DNA of 64,000 bases from positions 13,356,975 through 13,420,974 of the forward strand of contig NC_136005.1 in NCBI RefSeq assembly GCF_048128805.1, written 5' to 3'. The notes under the pieces are model-generated. The model saw only the letters and a list, made by a program, of their open reading frames with translations, made no database searches and was not told the origin of the DNA. Origin of the DNA: Centroberyx gerrardi (taxonomy: Eukaryota; Chordata; Actinopteri; Beryciformes; Berycidae). Below, piece by piece: positions 1 to 11,857 of the stretch (the stretch's first letter is position 1; each line of letters begins with the position of its first letter). A program made the translations under genes and the position numbers.

Positions 1-237
1 AGCCAAAGATTATAAATTGGCGTTAGATAAAAGTAAGTTTTGGAGGGTGATTTAAAAGATGACACTGACTCTGCCAGCCTGAGCAGGCAAGCCGTTCCAA
101 AGCCACGGAGCCCTGATGGAAAAAGCCCGGTCACCTCTAGTCCTTGACCTGGACACAGGAACAGTCAGAAGGTTCCTGCCTGAGGATCTCAGACTGCACA
201 CAGGTTCATTAAGAGAAAAAGGGGTGAGGCCATGCAC
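1..237 (-). repeat. LINE 3'-end fragment in the array spacer
   Basis: The minus strand encodes the carboxy-terminal tail of a CR1/L2/Rex1-type LINE ORF, with the recurring pattern RTRGDRAFSIRAPWLWNGLP that ends many fish LINE polyproteins. It carries no RT domain and is a dead fragment. The same piece recurs at the same place in other units (41.1, 44.7, 50.1 and 57.1 kb, and inverted at 18.4 and 23.6 kb), so it was duplicated along with the genes. Confidence 0.7.
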
Positions 238-1779
238 AACTTTAAAATCCTAAAGCCACAGACTGTGAGCATTAACCTAAAGTACATTGTTTCACTCTTC
301 TTCCTTGTCAGCTACCACCACAACACTGCAACATTATTAAATTGAAAGAAAATTTGGCTGCCATGGGCATGAAAATAAAAACTGATTTGCCAAATTACAT
401 GTCAAAATTAGACTGATGAAGGAGATTTTGTTTTAATAAATGGAACAAGGCAGATGGAAACACTGATAGGCAGATTTATGAAAAAGCTCAATTTGTGACT
501 TCAGTGGACTTGCACTGATGGAGATGCTGCGCCCTCTCATGGTCAAAAGGCAGAACGACTATAAAATTCTTATTTCAAACATGTCTGACTCTGGCCCTCT
601 CTGCTGGGTATAATGAGGTACTGACCAGATAATAACAGCAAGAGGTATTGCATCTATATGCAATACTACATCTGTTGGTATCTGACTGGATTGGTAAAGA
701 CAAAAAAATAAAGATGTGATGTAGTCAGACTTGTATAGTACTGCAGACACACTCAATGAATGTGTCCTTATCTGAGATATTTCTTACAAGTCAAGTCACA
801 TTTATTTATGAAATGCTCTCAATTGTGAATTCAGAAATCACACAAGACAGAAAAAGTACATCCCAGACTTTCAGAAACGGGGTCTTGCGTGTGTGTGTGT
901 GAGTGTGTGTGAGAGAGAGAGAGAAAAAGAGCATGAATGCCAGTGTGTGTGCCTGTGCACGCCCTCATATGTGTACATGTGTGAGAGCACTAGACAACAC
1001 TACCTGCAGGCAAGGAAATGAACAGAAAGGAACGCTGGTAGGGAGAGACCATGCAATTATGCATCCAAATACAGTAAACCCAACATCTAATGGACATGGA
1101 AAGAAAACGATCATGAAAAATGATTTTGCATGCCTGAGTTTGTGTATGCATGTGCCTGCATACATGTATATGTGTTTATATGCAGGTGGGTATTTGTTTG
1201 CATCATATGAAAGCATATTTTCCAGTACTAAATGTTTAATTCTGGTCAATTAAAACATTAACAGACTAAGTAATAATATTGCTGTGGTCATCTAGCAGTC
1301 ATTTATATGATCAAGGTAATTTAGATTAAAACATTTGGTCTGTAGAGCATTGTGTGCTTTCATCAATGCTCAAGTCTGAAGATGGTAACTGTGGTTTCCA
1401 GCTTCTGTGTTTCCTTTATTTGGTCAGGGTGAATAGAAATGTGTGAGTGTGCTGTGAGAACACAACTGTCAAAAGATAACAAAGATTAATGATCGCATAG
1501 ATCCTCACCACAACTAGCGCTTACTAAAAGTGTTGCATCTTAGTGTTGCATCTTAGCTCAAGTGTAATTTCAGTTGCATGCATTCATCCAGCTACAGTTG
1601 GCTTCATATGGTAACACATAATAAGAGTGAAAATGAAACTCACCTTTTATACTTTACCTTATCTTCTTTTTTATTATAACACTTCAAGATTTTAGCTGTC
1701 ATTTTTAGCATATTTATATTTATTAGGTGTTATACAATGGATGGCAAATTAAATGAATGGTGGAAGAGAGTCTGACAGA
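238..1779 (+). repeat. Duplicated intergenic spacer module upstream of gene 1
   Basis: No gene is visible. The stretch is shared, in the same order, with the spacers before genes 2, 3, 6, 8, 9 and 10. Landmarks are a block with CATGTCTGACTCTGGCCCTC (near 580), a TCAAGTCACATTTATTTATG block (near 793), a short GT/AG microsatellite (near 887-925), and a block ending near TTATACAATGGATGGC (1733). Open frames across it are accidental. Confidence 0.75.
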
Positions 1780-1870
1780 TGTGACAGAACTCTGAGTTGA
1801 ACCCATGACATACTGACTTCATGATATGTGCTTCAGCCTGCTGAGCCACCAGAAACACAAGCAGTTGCTT
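1780..1870 (-). repeat. tRNA-derived SINE head
   Basis: On the minus strand a box A-like TGGCTCAGCAGG (1837-1848) is followed by a box B-like GGGTTCAACTC (1794-1804), the spacing and order of a Pol III tRNA promoter. The copy is degenerate and its body is not recognisable. It recurs upstream of most genes of the array. Confidence 0.6.
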
Positions 1871-1945
1871 TAATTACAGTTTCATTGGAAATAGTATGTG
1901 ACAACACATCTCTCCGCTGACCTCACTATCTTCACAAAAAGACAA

Positions 1946-2059
1946 TAACTGCAGAGCTGCAGGTACAGACAGGATGTGGCTATAAGAAGTCAGATTAAAG
2001 GTAATCTAGATGGGAACCACAAGGCAGTGCAGACTCTGCTGGGTCTATTTGACACCACC
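1946..2059 (+). promoter_or_regulatory. Promoter of gene 1, TATA-less
   Basis: A Myb-like TAACTG lies at 1946-1951, an ETS-like CAGGATGTGG at 1970-1979 and a RUNX-like AACCACA at 2015-2021. The TATATAAG box of the sister genes is missing: where they read GCTGTATATAAGGATCTATTTG, this copy reads GCTGGGTCTATTTG. Motif names are consensus matches made by eye; binding is inferred. Confidence 0.45.
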
Positions 2060-2077
2060 ATGAGACCACCTGCCTGC

Positions 2078-2916
2078 ATGATGTGTGGTTTGCACACATT
2101 TCTGCTTATTCAAGTTCTGACATATCTGGGACAAAAAGGTAAGACTTTCTCAGGAAGAAAAACTGATTATTATTTATCTATCTTTTTTCTTTCATTTATC
2201 TATCTTTTCATTCTTTTTCAGCACTTGGGAGTGAAATCATAAATGGGGAGAAGGCCCAGAAGAAGTCATTACTGTACATGGCATCAGTGCAGTTTAATGG
2301 AACACATAAATGTGGAGGATTCCTTGTCAACAAAGAGTTTGTAGTCACTGCTGCCCACTGCGACTTGAAGTGAGTTACTTTTCCTCTACAAGCAATCTCT
2401 GATTACTTTGATTGTAAATCAAATCAGAAATTTAAAGAGTAAACATAACTTTATGGTATATATGCCTAATACTTTCAAAGGTAATGAATCATTCTTTTGT
2501 GGCACTACATGAGGAAAACTATTGACAACCTCTCACTGATCATTTATTCAGGACAAATGCCAAAATGAGTGTTGTTCTTGGTACCCACGACCTAAAGAGT
2601 GTCAATGAGAAAACAATGAGATACGATGTAGTGAAATGCAAACACCCCTCCTATGTGAAGTTCTCATCTGGGAATGACATCATGCTCCTCAAAGTAAGCA
2701 GAAATGTATTCAACCTAATCTAATAGTCATGAGTGACATTGTGGCATTTTACAGTCCTCTTCAAATCCCTTGTGTTTAGTTAAGTTTCATTTTTCCTTTT
2801 ATTTAGTTCAACAATTGTAAAAATTTAAATGTATAGAAAAACATTGTCAAGCATGACACATTAAAATCAGAGAATTATTTCTAATGCAATTAAATGTAAA
2901 AAACATTAACATCACT

Positions 2917-2982
<66 letters not shown>

Positions 2983-3746
2983 TCAGTCCAAAAAGTTAAC
3001 AACGTAGTAAACTAACTATTCAGTTCAACAAACATTGCATATAACACTTTAACTGCCAACAATATCATTCAAATAAATCATTCTGCAGCTCTATCTTGCA
3101 GCCATTGTTTGACCTTGAACCTAAAGATGTGCTGACTTGAGGTCTGTTTAACAGATGGATAGAGGAAGTTTGTCGTGACATTAAGCACTTCTAGTCTTTA
3201 ATTTTTACTTTTTGATTTTGTGTGTTTCTAGCTGTCTAGGAAAGCTAAACTAAGCAAAACAATGAAAACAATTAAACTTCCAAGTAAGGATAAAATCATC
3301 AAAGCCAACACAAAGTGCATTGTAGCTGGATGGGGACGCACTGAAACTAAAGGTACGGCTGTTGATGACCTGCGAGTCGTGGATGTGTCTACCATCGACC
3401 TGAAAGTCTGTCAGAGGGAATGGGATCAGTTCACCCTTCCAGCCAATGTTATCTGTGCAGGTGGATATAAGACAAACAAAGGATCTTGTCAGGTGTGTTG
3501 TATTCCTTTTCCCTACAAATATAAAATGTCAACTTGTATGAATGAACAAATTAAAATGTGTTTTTTCTCTCATAGGGTGATTCTGGTGGCCCTCTGGTGT
3601 GCAATGGGAAGGCAGTCGGCATTGTATCTTTCAACGACAAAAATAAGTGTGACTACCCAGATCTACCCAACGTCTACACACAGATATCAAAATTCCTACC
3701 CTGGATCAAAAAGATTCTCAAGAAAAAGGCATGTAACGTGTACTAG
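2078..3746 (+). CDS. Gene 1: granzyme/mast-cell-protease-like serine protease
   Basis: Five exons: 2078-2138, 2222-2369, 2552-2693, 3232-3492, 3576-3746, all with GT/AG introns, giving 260 residues. I start at the first of two adjacent Met codons; an in-frame ATG at 2060 would add MRPPAC. A hydrophobic signal peptide is followed by ALGSE and the mature amino terminus IING. The triad is His in TAAHC (residue 66), Asp in GNDIML (112) and Ser in GDSGGP (207). Cysteines fit the four usual disulfides, including 191-220, which mammalian granzymes usually lack. An extra Cys lies in exon 3 (KCKHP). The primary pocket has Gly at 189, so it is not a trypsin-like Asp pocket. The protein is probably granule-stored or secreted, by family analogy. 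Intron 3 carries an (AT)n tract. An AATAAA follows at 3847-3852. The exact orthologue is unknown. Confidence 0.9.
2912..2984. repeat. (AT)n microsatellite in intron 3 of gene 1
   Basis: An almost pure AT dinucleotide run. AT-rich tracts lie at the equivalent place in intron 3 of genes 4, 5, 7, 8 and 9, so the tract predates the duplications. Confidence 0.9.
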
Positions 3747-3846
3747 TCTTACACAAGAAGCTTTGTTTCAACATACTTCTACTATATATAGAGGTATCGT
3801 AGTATCTGAGTAGTTCTGTCAATGTCTGCTGCTTAACGCAATGCAT

Positions 3847-3852
3847 AATAAA
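3847..3852 (+). terminator. Poly(A) signal of gene 1
   Basis: AATAAA in the conserved context GCATAATAAA, 101 bases after the stop. The same context follows genes 2, 4, 6, 8 and 9. Confidence 0.75.
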
Positions 3853-3945
3853 TTTGGTTTGTTCCAAATACTGTTTTGTTTCTGACTCCAGGTTATTACA
3901 GAAGCGTAATGCATTCACCAAAGACAAAAATAAATCAGAGATGGT

Positions 3946-4022
3946 TTTTCGTAATTATGACTTAGTATCTCATGAAAACTATCTCGTAATTACGAGAAAA
4001 CTATCTCGTAATTACGAGATCC
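3946..4022. repeat. Short tandem palindromes
   Basis: Two perfect copies of TCTCGTAATTACGAGA, each its own reverse complement, separated by a few bases and preceded by a degenerate copy. They are absent from the equivalent downstream flank of the other genes. The type is familiar from fish genomes as a simple palindromic repeat. Confidence 0.7.
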
Positions 4023-4164
4023 TTATCGAGTACTACAACACTATGAAAGTAAACTACATTATGTTACTTACACTAAACTTATGAGTCATCATTAGAATTT
4101 TGCTTACAAAATAGTTCTGTTTTAAATCATGAGTTTTTGAAATACTTAATTTCAATTGTTTCTA

Positions 4165-4390
4165 GGATGGATACATATCATTTTCTAATGAAGCCCCTCA
4201 TACAGAGTAGAGGAGACAGGAGGTTCTGGCAGGACTCGACCCAGCAGACCAGCAGGGTCTTGTGTGTTGGCTCTAAAGGGAAGAGTCTTAACCACTCCTT
4301 TCTAACTCTCCACCCCCACTGCTGGAGATACAGAGACACTGGCCTCACAACCTGAACCCAAAAGGCCGTACAGAGCCCCACACACATTCA
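4165..4390 (-). repeat. tRNA-Ser-like repeat downstream of gene 1
   Basis: The minus strand carries GAGTGGTTAAGAC and, further on, GGGTCGAGTCCTGCC. These closely match the D-arm and TPsiC-arm of a tRNA-Ser, but no proper acceptor or anticodon stem is seen, so this is a tRNA-derived SINE or pseudogene. It is very well conserved after genes 2, 6, 7, 8 and 9, inverted after gene 4, and leaves a spurious 62-residue open frame on the plus strand. Confidence 0.55.
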
Positions 4391-5307
4391 ATAGTGTATC
4401 ACCATTTTAGATTAAAATGCCCTTCTTCCCTGCTCTTTAGGCTGATGAATCTCTGTACTTATTCTGTCTGTATCCTAGCACAAAAACAAAAAATAAAATA
4501 CTAAAACAACCTTTCTTCCACTCAGGCAGTTTACTATTGTGGTTCGTCTGACAGGACAGCCTGGATAGCCTTATCCTTGGAGAGTTTAAGAGTCTTTCTA
4601 AGAGTCTTTTGGTGTGCATGAAACAGAATGTAGAAATGGCAGCAAATTATTATTAATTTCTTTTATCAAAGAATAATGTTTTACCAATGAGTGATTAAAA
4701 AAATATAATTCCTTTTTTTGTTTTCCTTCCATCCTCATCACCCAGAGATGAGGATGTCAGTTGTGGTCATGGGTCCAGGCCATGCACAGCCTTAAAATCC
4801 TAAAGCCACAGGCTGTCAGCATTAACCTAAAGTACATTGTTTCAATCTTCTTCCTTGTCAGCTACCACCACAACACTGCAACATTATTAAATTGAAAGAA
4901 AATTTGGCTGCCATGGGCATGAAAATTAAACTGATTTGCCCAATTACAGGTCAAAGTTAAACTGATGAAGGACATTTAAAAAAAAAAAAAAATGGAAGAC
5001 AGAAACACTGATAGGCAGATTTATTAAAAAGCTCAATGTGTAACTTCAAAGTAGACTTGCACTGATAGAGAAGCTGTGCCCTCTCATGGTCAAAAGGCAG
5101 AACGACTATAAAATTCTTATTTCAAACATGTCTGACTCTGGCCCTCTCTGCTGGTATAATGAGGTACTGACCAGATAATAACAGCAAGAGGTATTGCATC
5201 TATATCCAATACTACATCTGTTGGTAACTGACTGGACTGGTAAAGACAAAAAAATAAAGATGTGATGTAGTCAGACTTGTATAGTACTGCAGACACACTG
5301 AATGAAT
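4391..5307 (+). repeat. Spacer module with internal deletion
   Basis: No gene is seen. The block runs from the conserved TCACCCAGAGATGAGG segment straight into GTCCAGGCCATGCAC, so the poly-A-rich segment and most of the LINE tail found in other units are missing here. The rest matches the array spacer. Confidence 0.65.
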
Positions 5308-5657
5308 AAGATAAGATTAGATAAGATAGCACTTTATTAATCCCCTTGGGGAAATTCAGGTGCCACAGCAGCAACTGGCAGACAGTATCAGGAAAACAAC
5401 AACAATAAGATAATAAAAAGAAGAGGTACTAAGATAAAACAATAGAGGTAATGTACATAATAAAGACTATAGAGACAGTGCAAAAATGCAAATAATAATT
5501 ATAATGATAATAATAATAATGATAATAATAATAAATGCATATTCTTACATATATATACTGTATATAATCAGGAGTTCAGTCATTAGTGCGGGTGAGGGGA
5601 GGGGAGGGAGGGGGGCTCTGAGGGGCTAGGGTCCAAGTCCAGGTCTGAGTAATGTGC

Positions 5658-5703
<46 letters not shown>

Positions 5704-6625
5704 GGTGGGGGGGGGGTCAGGAGTTATGACTGGCTGGCACAGGGGTCGCTGATGTTGTTGAACAGTCCAATGGCCGCTGGCACAAAGGAACACCTGAGCT
5801 GCTCTGTCCTGCATCTTGGGAGGAAGAGCCTGTGGCTGAAGCTGGTCCTCATCAGCCTCAGCTTGTCATAGAGAGGGTGAGAGGGGTTCTCCAGGATGGC
5901 ATTGATCTTTCCCCTCATCCTCCTCTCTGCCACTGCCTCCAGACTGTCCAGTTTGAGTCCAACAGCAGAGCCAGCCTTCTTCACCAGCTTGTTCAGTCTG
6001 TTGGCTTCCCCTACCTTGATGCCGCCTCCCCAGCACACCACAGCAAAGAAGAGTGCACTGGCTACTACAGACTGGTAGAACATCTGCAGCAGCCTGTTGC
6101 ACACGTTGAAGGACCTGAGTCTCCTCAGGAAGTACAGCCTGCTCTGTCCTTTCCTGTAGAGGGCCTCAGTGTTGTCCGACCAGTCCAGTTTATTGTTGAG
6201 CTGCACTCCTATAGGAACCGATAGGAGTTCACCATCTCCACCTCCTCCCCCTGGATGGTGACAGGGGTTGGGGGCCTCCTACTCCTTCTGAAGTCCACCA
6301 CCAGCTCCTTGGTCTTCCTGATGTTGAGCTGGAGGTAGTTGTTGTCGCACCAACCTACAAAGCTCTCTACCAGCTCTCTGTATTCCTCCTCATTGTCCTC
6401 CGTGATGCAGCCGACAATGGAGGAGTTGTCAGAGGACTTCTGTAGGTGGCACGATCCAGAGTTGAAGCGGAAGTCCGAGGTGTAGAGGGTGAAAAGAAAT
6501 GGTGACAATACAGTTCCTTGGGGTGCGCCGGTGTTGCCCACCACCACGTCTGACAGGCTGCCCTGCAGCTGGACGTACTGCGGCCTGCTGGTGAGGTAGT
6601 CCGTAATCCAGTCCACAAGGTTGTG
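5308..6625 (-). mobile_element. CR1/L2/Rex1-type LINE, 3' fragment
   Basis: The minus strand encodes part of a reverse transcriptase (GAPQGTVLSPFLF) and the carboxy-terminal domain, in at least two frames. The catalytic FADD-like site reads SSDNSS, so one catalytic Asp is gone. The 3' end has GATAA-rich repeats (near 5308-5335), and a GT run lies in the tail (5658-5702). It interrupts the spacer between CTGAATGAAT and TCCTTATCTG. It is 5' truncated and inactive. Confidence 0.8.
5658..5702. repeat. (GT)n microsatellite
   Basis: A near-pure GT run followed by a G tract, inside the 3' region of the LINE fragment. Confidence 0.95.
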
Positions 6626-7386
6626 GTCCTTATCTGAGATACTTCTTACAAGTAAATTCACATTTATTTATGAAATGCTCTCAATTGTGAATTCAGAAAA
6701 CTCACAAGACAGAAAAAGTACATCCCAAACAGGGTCAGAGTGTATGTGTGAGTGTGCGTGAGTGTGTGTGTGTGAGAGAGAGAGAGAAAAAGCATGAATG
6801 CATGTGTGCCTGTGCACGCCCTCATATATGTGAGTGCATATGTGTACATGTGTGAGAGCACTAGACAACACTACCTGCAGGCAAGGAAATGAACAGAAAG
6901 GAAGGCTGGTAGGGAGAGACCATGCAATTATGCATCCAAATAAACCCAACATCTAATGGACATGGAAAGAAAACACCAATGATTTTGCACGCCTGGGTTT
7001 GTGTATGCATGTGCCTGCATACATGTATATGTGTTTATGTGCAGGTGGGTATTTGTTTGCATCATATGAAAGCATATTTTCCAGTTGATACATAAGATTA
7101 ATTATCATCACTCTAAATTGACTAAAGGCATGTTTAATTATGGTAAATTATAACATTAACAGACTGAGTAATAATATTGCTGTGGTCATCTAGCAGTCAT
7201 TTATATGATGAAGGTAATTTAGATGAAAACATTTGGTCTGTAGAGCATTAAGTGGTTTCATAAATGTGAGAACATCAATGCTCAAGTCTGAAGATGGTAA
7301 CTGTGGTTTCCAGCTTCTGTGTTTCCTCTATTTGGTCAGGGTGAAAAGAAATGTTTGAGTGTGCTGTGAGAACACAACTGTCAAAA
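6626..7386 (+). repeat. Spacer module upstream of gene 2
   Basis: The conserved unit spacer resumes at CTTATCTGAGATAC, with the GT/AG microsatellite at 6740-6785 and the TTTGCATCATATGAAAGC block. No gene is seen. Confidence 0.7.
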
Positions 7387-8453
7387 CGAGGGCTTGGAGC
7401 CAAAGTGCGTAAGTGCGATTTTGGGTGTACATGAGTATTATATATCAATTGAAAGGTCTCAGTGAGATCTTTTCAGTGCCAAAAGCACACAACTGAAATC
7501 ATGACCCATAAGTTTTAATTAAACAAAAACTGAAAGCCATAACAGTAGATGTAGGGTTTTGTTTGCTGCCAAAAGGGCGTAACTGCACTTAGAATTCTAA
7601 CAGCACTTTGGTCAACTCAAAATGCATGCTGACGTAAGTAATGCTAGCATGGCAGCATGATCACATCATTTTTAGTGTTCTATTCATATCCTAATTAATA
7701 TTCTAGGTCAATATTAGATGAATGTAAATATGTTAATATTCCCATGAAATACTTAGGCCTATAGATTCAAAATGTTATTTTATAATGTTAGGAGTGTGAA
7801 CTGGTCAAGATGAGCTCTGATAGTAAGACTGCTGGTAGCTGAAGTTATCCCTCAGTGTTATGAGGAGTTTTCCAGGTCTTTGAATGTGTCCCAGGACACA
7901 TCAATAAGTGATGTGTCCTGGGACACATACAAAAATGTAGTAGTTTAGAATCAAAAGTAGTTTCTTATGTCTATAGAGGTTTATTAAAAAGGTTTATTAA
8001 AAGTTTTTAACAGAAAAAAAAAATATCAATCAATTTGATATGTTCCATGTAGCCTACAATTTTAAAGGCCTTGGTGAAAGTTGCTGAGCATTACTTCAAG
8101 ATAAAGATATTCATTCTGATCTTGTTTTATATTTCAGTATTGATTGAAGTGTAATTGCTAGATTTGTATTAAAATGAATGTGTTTTACAATTGTTTACTT
8201 ACATACGCCCATATTCTGCATGGCTGTATTGGGACACTCTTTTGCCAGTTTTAAAAAAGTTAACAAATATAATTCAACTTAAACTGTAGCAGTATTGTTT
8301 TTATAGTAATGCTCAATCTGATAACACAAAAAGTTAAAATATTGTGCTTAGTATGTGGTAACGGCAGCTGATCCAAGTTTGATAAAAAATTGTTTTGGCT
8401 CTCCTGTAAAATCTACTATAACACACTTACGCCCCTTTGGCTCCAATCCCTCG
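7387..8453. mobile_element. DNA transposon with about 29-bp terminal inverted repeats
   Basis: The left end CGAGGGCTTGGAGCCAAAG is matched at the right end by its inverse, with few mismatches over about 29 bases. The element splits a CTGTCAAAAGATGA site that is intact in the other units, with AAA on both sides. There is no transposase frame, so it is non-autonomous. A perfect 19-bp stem (7885-7903 with 7909-7927) lies inside. I cannot name the superfamily. Confidence 0.75.
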
Positions 8454-8605
8454 AAAGATGATGACACAAAGATTAATGATATGCATAGATCCTCACCAAA
8501 AATAGCACTTACTAAAAGTGTTGCATCTTAGCTCAAGTGTAATTTCAGTTGCATGCATTCAACCACAAGGCAGTGCAGACTCTGCTGGGTCTATTTGACA
8601 TCACC
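8454..8605 (+). promoter_or_regulatory. Reduced upstream region of gene 2
   Basis: Compared with gene 1, about 440 bases are missing between GCATGCATTCA and AACCACAAGG (junction near 8561). The deletion removes the SINE head and the Myb- and ETS-like boxes. Only the RUNX-like AACCACA (8561-8567) remains, and the TATA box is also absent (GCTGGGTCTATTTG). Confidence 0.6.
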
Positions 8606-10890
8606 ATGAGACCACCTGCCTGCATGATGTATGGTTTGCACACATTTCTGCTTTTTCATGTTCTGACATGTCTAGGACAAAAAGGTAAGACTCTCTCAGG
8701 AGGAAAAACTGATAATTATTTATTTATCCTTTTTTCTTTAATTTATCTATCTTTTTATTCTTTTTCAGCACTTGGGAGTGAAATCATAAATGGAGAAAAG
8801 GCCCAGGAGAAGTCATTACTGTACATGGCATCAGTGCAGCGTAATGGAAAACATGCATGTGGAGGATTCCTTGTCAGCAAAGAGTTTGTAGTCACTGCTG
8901 CCCACTGCGACTTGAAGTGAGTTACTTTTCCTCTACAAGCAATCTCTGATTACTTTGATTGTAAATCAAATCAGAAATTTAAAGAGTAAACATAACTTAA
9001 AGAGTAAACATAACTTTATGGTATATATGCCTAATATTTTCAAAGGTAATGAATCATTTTTTTGTGGCCCTACATGAGAAAAACTATTGACAATCTCTTG
9101 CTGATCATTTCTTCAGGGGAAATGCCAAAATGAGTGTTGTTCTTGGTACCCACGACCTAAAGAGTGTCAATGAGAAAACAATGAGATACGATGTAGTGAA
9201 ATGCAAACACCCCTCCTATGTGAAGGTCTCATCTGGGAATGACATCATGCTCCTCAAAGTAAGCAGAAATTTATTCAACCTAATCTAATAGTCGTGAGTG
9301 ATTTTGTGGCATTTTACAGTCCTCTGCAAATCTCTTGTGTTTAGTTAAGTTTCATTTTTCCTTTCATTACAACAATTGTAAAATTTGAAATATATAGAAA
9401 AACATTTTCAAGCATGACGCATTAGAGACTTATTTCTAATGCAATTAAAGGATAACACTGGTGTTTTTTTAATGCATTTCTTACCGTCAACAAATCCTAT
9501 GAAAATAACAAAATCAGCAAAGAATTTGTTTTGCTAACATCCATGTAGCCGGTGCCCAATGAAACCATGTCCCAGTAGCCATAGAACTCCATTGTATTAA
9601 AAAAATGATTAAAAACACATCAAAGAGCCATGCTGCTGCTCTGGGCAGCATATTTTATCATTGTGATGCACCCGGCCAGCCGACTTTTTCCTCAAACAAT
9701 TTAATAAGCCGGCCGTAAACATGTTTTCGATCTCAGGAAAGTAGTTCCGTAGCACCGAAAATAGTCCCCGGCGTAATGAAGAATTTGTTCCCATTTGAAT
9801 TTGATTTGGTAATAACTACAACAGCCTGACTTTTTTGTGGTAACAGTTAACGATTTTTAAAATTGAAACTATGTCTTTGTGAGCTGTATTTAAAGGTTTT
9901 TAGCTTACAATTGGAGCCAATGACTTCCGGGTTGAAGGCTAAAAACGGTACGTGGGAAGTCAGAAAGTAACGGGAGTAGAGCAAATGCATTGTTGATTAT
10001 GTTATTTTCATAGGATTTGTTGACGGTAAGAAATGGATTAAAAAACACCAGCGTTATCCTTTAAATGTAAAAAAAAACACATGGTGAAAAACATCAGTAG
10101 CAGCATACATTAACATCACTATGATATATGATTCAGTCCAAAAAACTAACAACAACGTACTAAACTAACTATTCAGTTCAACAACCATTGCATATAACAC
10201 TTTAACTGCCAACAATATCATTCAAATAAATCATTCTGCAGCTCTGTCTTGCAGCCATTGTTTGACCTTGAACCTAAAGATGTGTTGACTTGAGGTCTGT
10301 TTAACAGATGGATAGAAGAAATTTGTCGTGACATTAAGCACTTCTAGTTTTAAATTGTTACTTTTTGATTTTGTGTGTTTCTAGCTGTCTAGGAAAGCTA
10401 AACTAAGCAAAACAATGAAAACAATTAAACTTCCAAGTCAGGATAAAATCATCAAAGCCAACACAAAGTGCATTGTGGCCGGATGGGGATTAATTAAAAA
10501 TGGCGGTACGGCTGTTGATGACCTGCGAGTCGTGGATGTGTCTACCATCGACCTGAAAGTCTGTCAGAGGGCATGGAAAAGCCTTCCAGCCAATATTATC
10601 TGCGCAGGTGGATATAAGACAAACAAAGGATTTTGTCAGGTGTGTTGTATTCCTTTTCCCTATAAAATGTCAACTGGTGTGAATGAACAAATTAATATGT
10701 GTTTTTTCTCTCATAGGGTGATTCTGGTGGCCCTCTGGTGTGCAATGGGAAGGCAGTCGGCATTGTATCTTTCAACCACAAAGTTAAAAAGTGTGACTAC
10801 CCAGATGTACCCAACGTCTATACAGAGATATCAAAATTTCTTCCCTGGATCAAAAAGATTCTCAAGAAAAAGGCATGTAACGTGTACTAG
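8606..10890 (+). CDS. Gene 2: granzyme/mast-cell-protease-like serine protease
   Basis: Exons 8606-8684, 8769-8916, 9117-9258, 10385-10639 and 10717-10890 splice in frame. The protein has 259 residues from the inner Met at 8624 and 265 from 8606; the inner Met is preferred because it is the one shared by all copies. The signal peptide, IING amino terminus, TAAHC, GNDIML and GDSGGP are all present. Exon 4 is two codons shorter than in gene 1 (AWKSLPAN instead of [10 protein letters not shown]), and exon 5 is one codon longer before the last Cys (NHKVKKC). Both changes fall in loops beside the substrate pocket. Exon 3 has the extra Cys (KCKHP). Intron 3 holds a TTAA-target transposon. The coding sequence looks intact, but the promoter is badly reduced, so expression may be low or altered. 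Confidence 0.9.
9449..10060. mobile_element. TTAA-target DNA transposon in intron 3 of gene 2
   Basis: TTAA flanks both ends (9445-9448, 10061-10064). The inverted termini are about 62 bases long and begin AGGATAACACTGGTG at the left; the right end is the inverse with a few changes. There is no transposase frame. TTAA duplication is typical of Kolobok- or piggyBac-like elements; I favour Kolobok-like but cannot prove it. It is absent from intron 3 of every other copy. Confidence 0.8.
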
Positions 10891-10990
10891 TCTTACACAA
10901 GAAGCTTTGTTTCAACATACTTCTGTTATATATAGAGGTATCGTAGTATCTGAGTAGTTCTGTCAGTGTCTGCTGCTTAACCCAATGCAT

Positions 10991-10996
10991 AATAAA
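10991..10996 (+). terminator. Poly(A) signal of gene 2
   Basis: AATAAA, 100 bases after the stop, in the shared GCATAATAAA context. Confidence 0.75.
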
Positions 10997-11135
10997 CTTG
11001 GTTTATTCCAAATACTGTTTTGTTTCTGACTCCATGCTCATTATTAGAATGATATATGACATAGGACGATGTATAAGTTAATGAAAAATGCATGGCCTTT
11101 TTCCAACAATATATTGACAAAGCCTCTCAGGTTAA

Positions 11136-11555
11136 AGCTACATTAAGTGATTTTTTCTGACCATTAGAGGGTGACAGCAACCTCAACACATTTTGTAAAT
11201 GCACACTGGAAAGCTACTGCGACGGAAGCCCTTAAGGACAAACCGTGTATAAAGGCTAATGGCTAAAATAAACGTACCTACGGAGAAATACTGTCGGTTA
11301 CCAGTTTCGCTTTGCCATATTTTTCTCCCGCTGATGGTTACATGTCCCACAATGACAAGTGAAGAGGTAGGTAGCAAGTTTACTAGTTGAAAACGTTTAC
11401 TCACTCGCTTCATCGATTCGCCATTACTTGGGCCGAATTTGACAACAAGCTTTAGGAAAGAGGTGAAAACAACAACACAGCTGGTCCGCGTGTGTGGCTA
11501 TTTTCACACGTTATTTCAGGATTAGTTACAGGGTCTGAAATCGCTTATTGCAGGT
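11136..11555. mobile_element. TTAA-target MITE downstream of gene 2
   Basis: It splits a GGTTAAGTTTGATG site that is intact after genes 8 and 9. TTAA stands at 11132-11135 and 11556-11559. The termini AGCTACATTAAGTGATTT and, inverted, ACCTGCAATAAGCGATTT match at most positions. It is non-autonomous. Confidence 0.7.
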
Positions 11556-11857
11556 TTAAGTTTGATGTTGTATGTTGAATGAGCATACATAAGGGTTCAG
11601 TGATCAGGCAAAAGCAGTCTTCAATTTTTCTTCTGGTTTAGACATGAAATACAATATGAGAAGTTTATGTCTAAAATCAAATATCCAACATTTGAAAAAT
11701 GCCTACTCCCACAAAATGATTGCTGCTATGAAAGCAAACCACATTATGGGTTACTATATACTAAACCTATGAGTCATCATTAGACCTTTGCTTATAAAAT
11801 AGTTGTGTTTTAAATCACTTGTGTTTCTGAAATACTGAATTTCAGGTGGCAATTGTC

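Noticed and set aside
5832-6224. Plus-strand frames over the 5.3-6.6 kb LINE
   Set aside because: They are shadows of the minus-strand LINE coding sequence.
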